From IMG/VR virus record IMGVR_UViG_3300036861_000758, positions 1 to 21,947 of that record: 21,947 nucleotides of DNA; one strand, written 5' to 3'. Below the pieces are notes generated by a model. It saw nothing but the letters and a program-made list of their open reading frames with translations. It was not told where the DNA came from and made no database searches. Origin of the DNA: a virus. The position numbers and the translations under genes are program-made. Position 1 is the first letter of the stretch; each line of letters begins with the position of its first letter. Positions 19,874 to 21,947 of the stretch are shown here, piece after piece.

Positions 19874-21094
19874 TTACGTCCCCGTGGTTGGAATCAAGAG
19901 GCCATGCAGTGAGACGTCGCGCACCGCGGCCACGCCCGCCGCGAGCGCGCCGATCTCGCACACGATGTCGGACAGCGGCGGGAGCAGGACGCCGCCGGGA
20001 TTCGTCGGCACGATGATCTTCGACTTGATGGCCGCCGTCGCCTCCGCGCGCTCGGAGGCTCCGATCACCTGCTGCCCCCAGACGATGAACGCCCCCGCCG
20101 ACGGGACGGCATTGACGCCGCTCACCGCGGTCGCGCCGAGGTCCTCCTCCTCACGGGTCCGGACGTCGGCAGTGTGCGGGCCCCGCCAGGCGTTGTTCAC
20201 GGCCGTCGGCACGGCGATGAAGTTGCTCGTCTCCCCGAACGTCTTGGCGCGGATCCGCTGTCCCACCGTCGTCGGAAACGTCACGGCGAACGCCTGCTTC
20301 TGCTGCCCGTACGCCCCCGTGTAAACGAGGTGCGTCGGCGCCCCCGTGAGCGCGACGGCGCCGACCTCGATGATCAGCTCGCCGGGGCCGTCCATCGCCT
20401 CGCCGGCGACGGCGCCCGTCGCCCAGTTGTTGAGCGGGACGAGCGCCTGGTCGAGCGACGCGTCCGGCTGGGCGTCGATGTAGGCGGTGGCGCCGAAGGT
20501 CGAGCCGACGAAGTAGTGCGTCGCGCCGCCGGCGAGCGTGCGGTAGATGTTGAACCCGATCACCCCCGTGCCGGCCGCCGGCGGCGTCACGGTCACCCCG
20601 CGGTTCGTCGAGGTGAGCGTCACGCTCGCCGACGCGACCGACGCCGGCCCCTCGCGCCGGAACGTGTCGACGGGCGCGACCTTGTACGTGAATGCACCCG
20701 AGGTCCCGATGCCGTCGGTGAGCGCCTGCAGCGCGACAGTCGGGGCAGCCGGGGCCGACGGGGCGGCCGTCGCCTGGTAGCCGAAGAGGAAGTACCGGCG
20801 GCAGACGCGGACGTAGTCGGTCGCCGCGACGAGCGTGTGGATCAACCCGCCCGTGAACAGCAGCGCTTTGCCGCCCGGGACCTTCCACGCGAGCACGGGC
20901 GTCGGCGGGAACGTGTCGGTGATCAGCGTCGGCGTGAACGACAGCGAGCCCTTGACTTGCCACTGGTCCCCGACGGGGATGATCGCGCACGCCTGGATGA
21001 GGGCGGCCAGGGGCCCCTGTAGCCCGAGATACTCGGCGATGCCGGCGCCCGGCGCGCTGTCGGTGACGCCGGTGAGCTTGGTCGATGCCGCCAC
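19874..21094 (-). CDS. Putative virion protein with Fn3-like region, 406 aa
   Basis: The GTG at 21094 follows the LAGLIDADG gene stop by three bases. Residues 1-110 (ITDTFPPTPVLAWKVPGGKA, then DYVRVCRRYFLFGYQ) form an unrecognised domain. Residues about 110-215 show a fibronectin type III-like strand pattern: AFTYKVAPVDTFRREGPAS, VTLTSTNRGVTVTPP, GFNIYRTLAGGATHYFVG. The C-terminal half (ELIIEVGAVALTGAPTH, QAFAVTFPTTVGQRIRAK) is again strand-rich. Such Ig or Fn3 domains are common as surface add-ons in tailed phages. A role as head or tail surface protein is inferred from domain type and location before the protease. Confidence 0.65.
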   Translation of the reverse strand: MAASTKLTGVTDSAPGAGIAEYLGLQGPLAALIQACAIIPVGDQWQVKGSLSFTPTLITDTFPPTPVLAWKVPGGKALLFTGGLIHTLVAATDYVRVCRRYFLFGYQATAAPSAPAAPTVALQALTDGIGTSGAFTYKVAPVDTFRREGPASVASASVTLTSTNRGVTVTPPAAGTGVIGFNIYRTLAGGATHYFVGSTFGATAYIDAQPDASLDQALVPLNNWATGAVAGEAMDGPGELIIEVGAVALTGAPTHLVYTGAYGQQKQAFAVTFPTTVGQRIRAKTFGETSNFIAVPTAVNNAWRGPHTADVRTREEEDLGATAVSGVNAVPSAGAFIVWGQQVIGASERAEATAAIKSKIIVPTNPGGVLLPPLSDIVCEIGALAAGVAAVRDVSLHGLLIPTTGT

Positions 21095-21097
21095 GCG

Positions 21098-21562
21098 CTA
21101 GGCAGCCCTGAGACGGGCGCGGTGTTCTCGCATGCGACGGGCGCCGCACGCGCGACAGCGGCGACGACCATCGCGCAACTGGACGTTGCTGCCGGTCAGC
21201 GGGTGGCCGTGAGCACATGCCGGTCGGCGATGGTTCGGCGCCGGCACCGAGCGCCAAATACGTAAGACCTCACGGGCGCGTTCGCGGCGGCGGGCGCACA
21301 GGAACGGCCAGAGCGTCATGAGTAGCCCGGCCGCATCGGCCGAGTCCTGCACGATCCAGACGTAGACCGCCTTGCCCGCGACTGTCGGACGGCGCAACTG
21401 GTAGGATCGCCCACAGCCTGTCGCCTCCACCAGGCGCGCCGTCACATCGCGATCCGTGATGCTGACGCGCAACTCGGGTACACGGCGTCGTTTGAGCCCG
21501 ATCCAGCCCTCGCCCTCGATGAGTCCTGCCGCCCACGCGAGCCCGATGCTGTTCGTCATCAT
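21098..21562 (-). CDS. LAGLIDADG homing endonuclease-like protein with C-terminal zinc finger
   Basis: A 154-aa product starts MMTNSIGLAWAAGLIEGEGW. The motif AAGLIEGEG (residues 11-19) matches the LAGLIDADG signature, with an acidic residue near its end, as in single-motif enzymes that act as dimers. The C-terminus holds CAHGH followed by CRAC, a zinc-finger pattern I recall in phage nucleases and DNA-binding proteins, with a basic end (RRMREHRARLRAA). ATG 21562 shares a base with the previous stop (TGATG); the tandem ATG at 21559 is an alternative. The gene is in the same direction as virion genes and coupled to them, unlike the plus-strand HNH gene. Activity on DNA is inferred from the motif. 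Confidence 0.75.
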   Translation of the reverse strand: MMTNSIGLAWAAGLIEGEGWIGLKRRRVPELRVSITDRDVTARLVEATGCGRSYQLRRPTVAGKAVYVWIVQDSADAAGLLMTLWPFLCARRRERAREVLRIWRSVPAPNHRRPACAHGHPLTGSNVQLRDGRRRCRACGARRMREHRARLRAA

Positions 21563-21947
21563 CACAACTTGAAAATCTTGTTCGCCCCTGAGTCCCACTG
21601 AATAATTATGTCGCCGCCGCCGGGCGTGACGGGCAGGCCGGTCGCGGTGTCGATGTACGCGATGAGCGGCGACGTCGCTTCGTTGCCGGTGTCCTTGTAA
21701 ATCAGGATCGCCTCGGACTGATCGCCGGCGACCGTCGGGAACGTGGCGTCGGCCGCATCTGCCACGCCCGCCGTCGACGTCTTCGTGCCGAGCGTCTGCG
21801 GCGTGCCCACGCGCGCGCCGGCCGGCACGTCGGCGAGGAACTCGTGCGCGGCGAGATTCACCGTGTAGTCGGCCGCGTCCACCAGCACGCACTTGATCGT
21901 GTCGGTGAGCCAGGCGATGGAGCCCTCGAGGAACTTCTGTCGGGCCC
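21562..21947 (-). CDS. Putative virion protein, 5' end outside window
   Basis: The frame is open from the window edge (codon at 21945) to the stop at 21562, giving 127 codons with an unknown true start; the GTG at 21888 is an internal candidate. The visible sequence includes ARQKFLEGSIAWLTDTIKC, then DYTVNLAAHEFLADVPAGA, GTKTSTAGVADAADATFP, LIYKDTGNEATSPLIAYIDT and GDIIIQWDSGANKIFKL. The pattern is strand-rich and similar to small proteins I recall next to structural genes of many uncultured phages, with no assigned function. It probably forms part of a fibre or head accessory structure. Confidence 0.65.
   Translation of the reverse strand, partial: ARQKFLEGSIAWLTDTIKCVLVDAADYTVNLAAHEFLADVPAGARVGTPQTLGTKTSTAGVADAADATFPTVAGDQSEAILIYKDTGNEATSPLIAYIDTATGLPVTPGGGDIIIQWDSGANKIFKL

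Noticed and set aside
1-21947. CRISPR array, tRNA or attachment site
   Set aside because: No spaced direct repeats of CRISPR type, no cloverleaf-like sequence and no integrase or duplicated ends were seen. The only tandem repeat is the coding 60-bp unit in the repeat protein gene.

Overview
This window looks like part of a tailed double-stranded DNA phage or prophage with long, non-contractile tails (siphovirus type) from a very GC-rich bacterium. The signs are a lambda-type capsid set (ClpP-like head protease, gpD-like decoration protein, gpE-family major capsid protein), a tail tube protein, a gpG/gpGT-style tail assembly chaperone pair with a frameshift site, and a tape measure protein. 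No sheath gene is visible. A membrane-anchored coiled-coil protein, an Rz1-like small lipoprotein and several tiny membrane proteins suggest a diderm host. No integrase, terminase, portal, replication gene, tRNA or rRNA is visible, so the lifestyle and exact host cannot be read from this piece.

Nearly everything is on the minus strand, so transcription runs from the right end to the left. At the right (21947-18917) is an accessory block, probably between portal and protease: a partial virion-type protein, a LAGLIDADG homing endonuclease-like protein, a 406-aa protein with an Fn3-like stretch, a protein built from about nine 20-residue repeats, and a small MerR-like DNA-binding protein. A 197-bp non-coding gap with an 11-bp perfect inverted repeat follows. 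The head module (18719-13929) holds protease, decoration protein, major capsid protein, head-tail joining protein and tail terminator-like protein. It is interrupted by one plus-strand gene (14725-15360) for an HNH/AP2-type homing endonuclease-like protein. The tail module (13932-4617) holds a minor tail Z-like protein, tail tube, an unknown virion protein, the chaperone pair, the tape measure, a distal-tail-like protein, a hub-like protein and a tail fibre-like protein.

The left part (4617-1) carries uncharacterised genes and then an extremely compressed train of small genes with overlapping stops and starts: a YkuD-fold (L,D-transpeptidase-like) candidate lysis enzyme, small transmembrane proteins including a possible holin, a short lipoprotein, four short Cys-rich (zinc-ribbon-like) proteins, and a spanin-like membrane protein cut by the window edge. 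This is probably the lysis and accessory cassette.

The most interesting observations are the canonical GGGAAAC slippery site, the mini-gene train with its YkuD-type enzyme, two unrelated homing endonuclease families in the head region, a decoration protein with a hydrophobic N-terminal extension and an internal duplication, the 20-residue repeat protein, and a candidate operator array beside the MerR-like gene.
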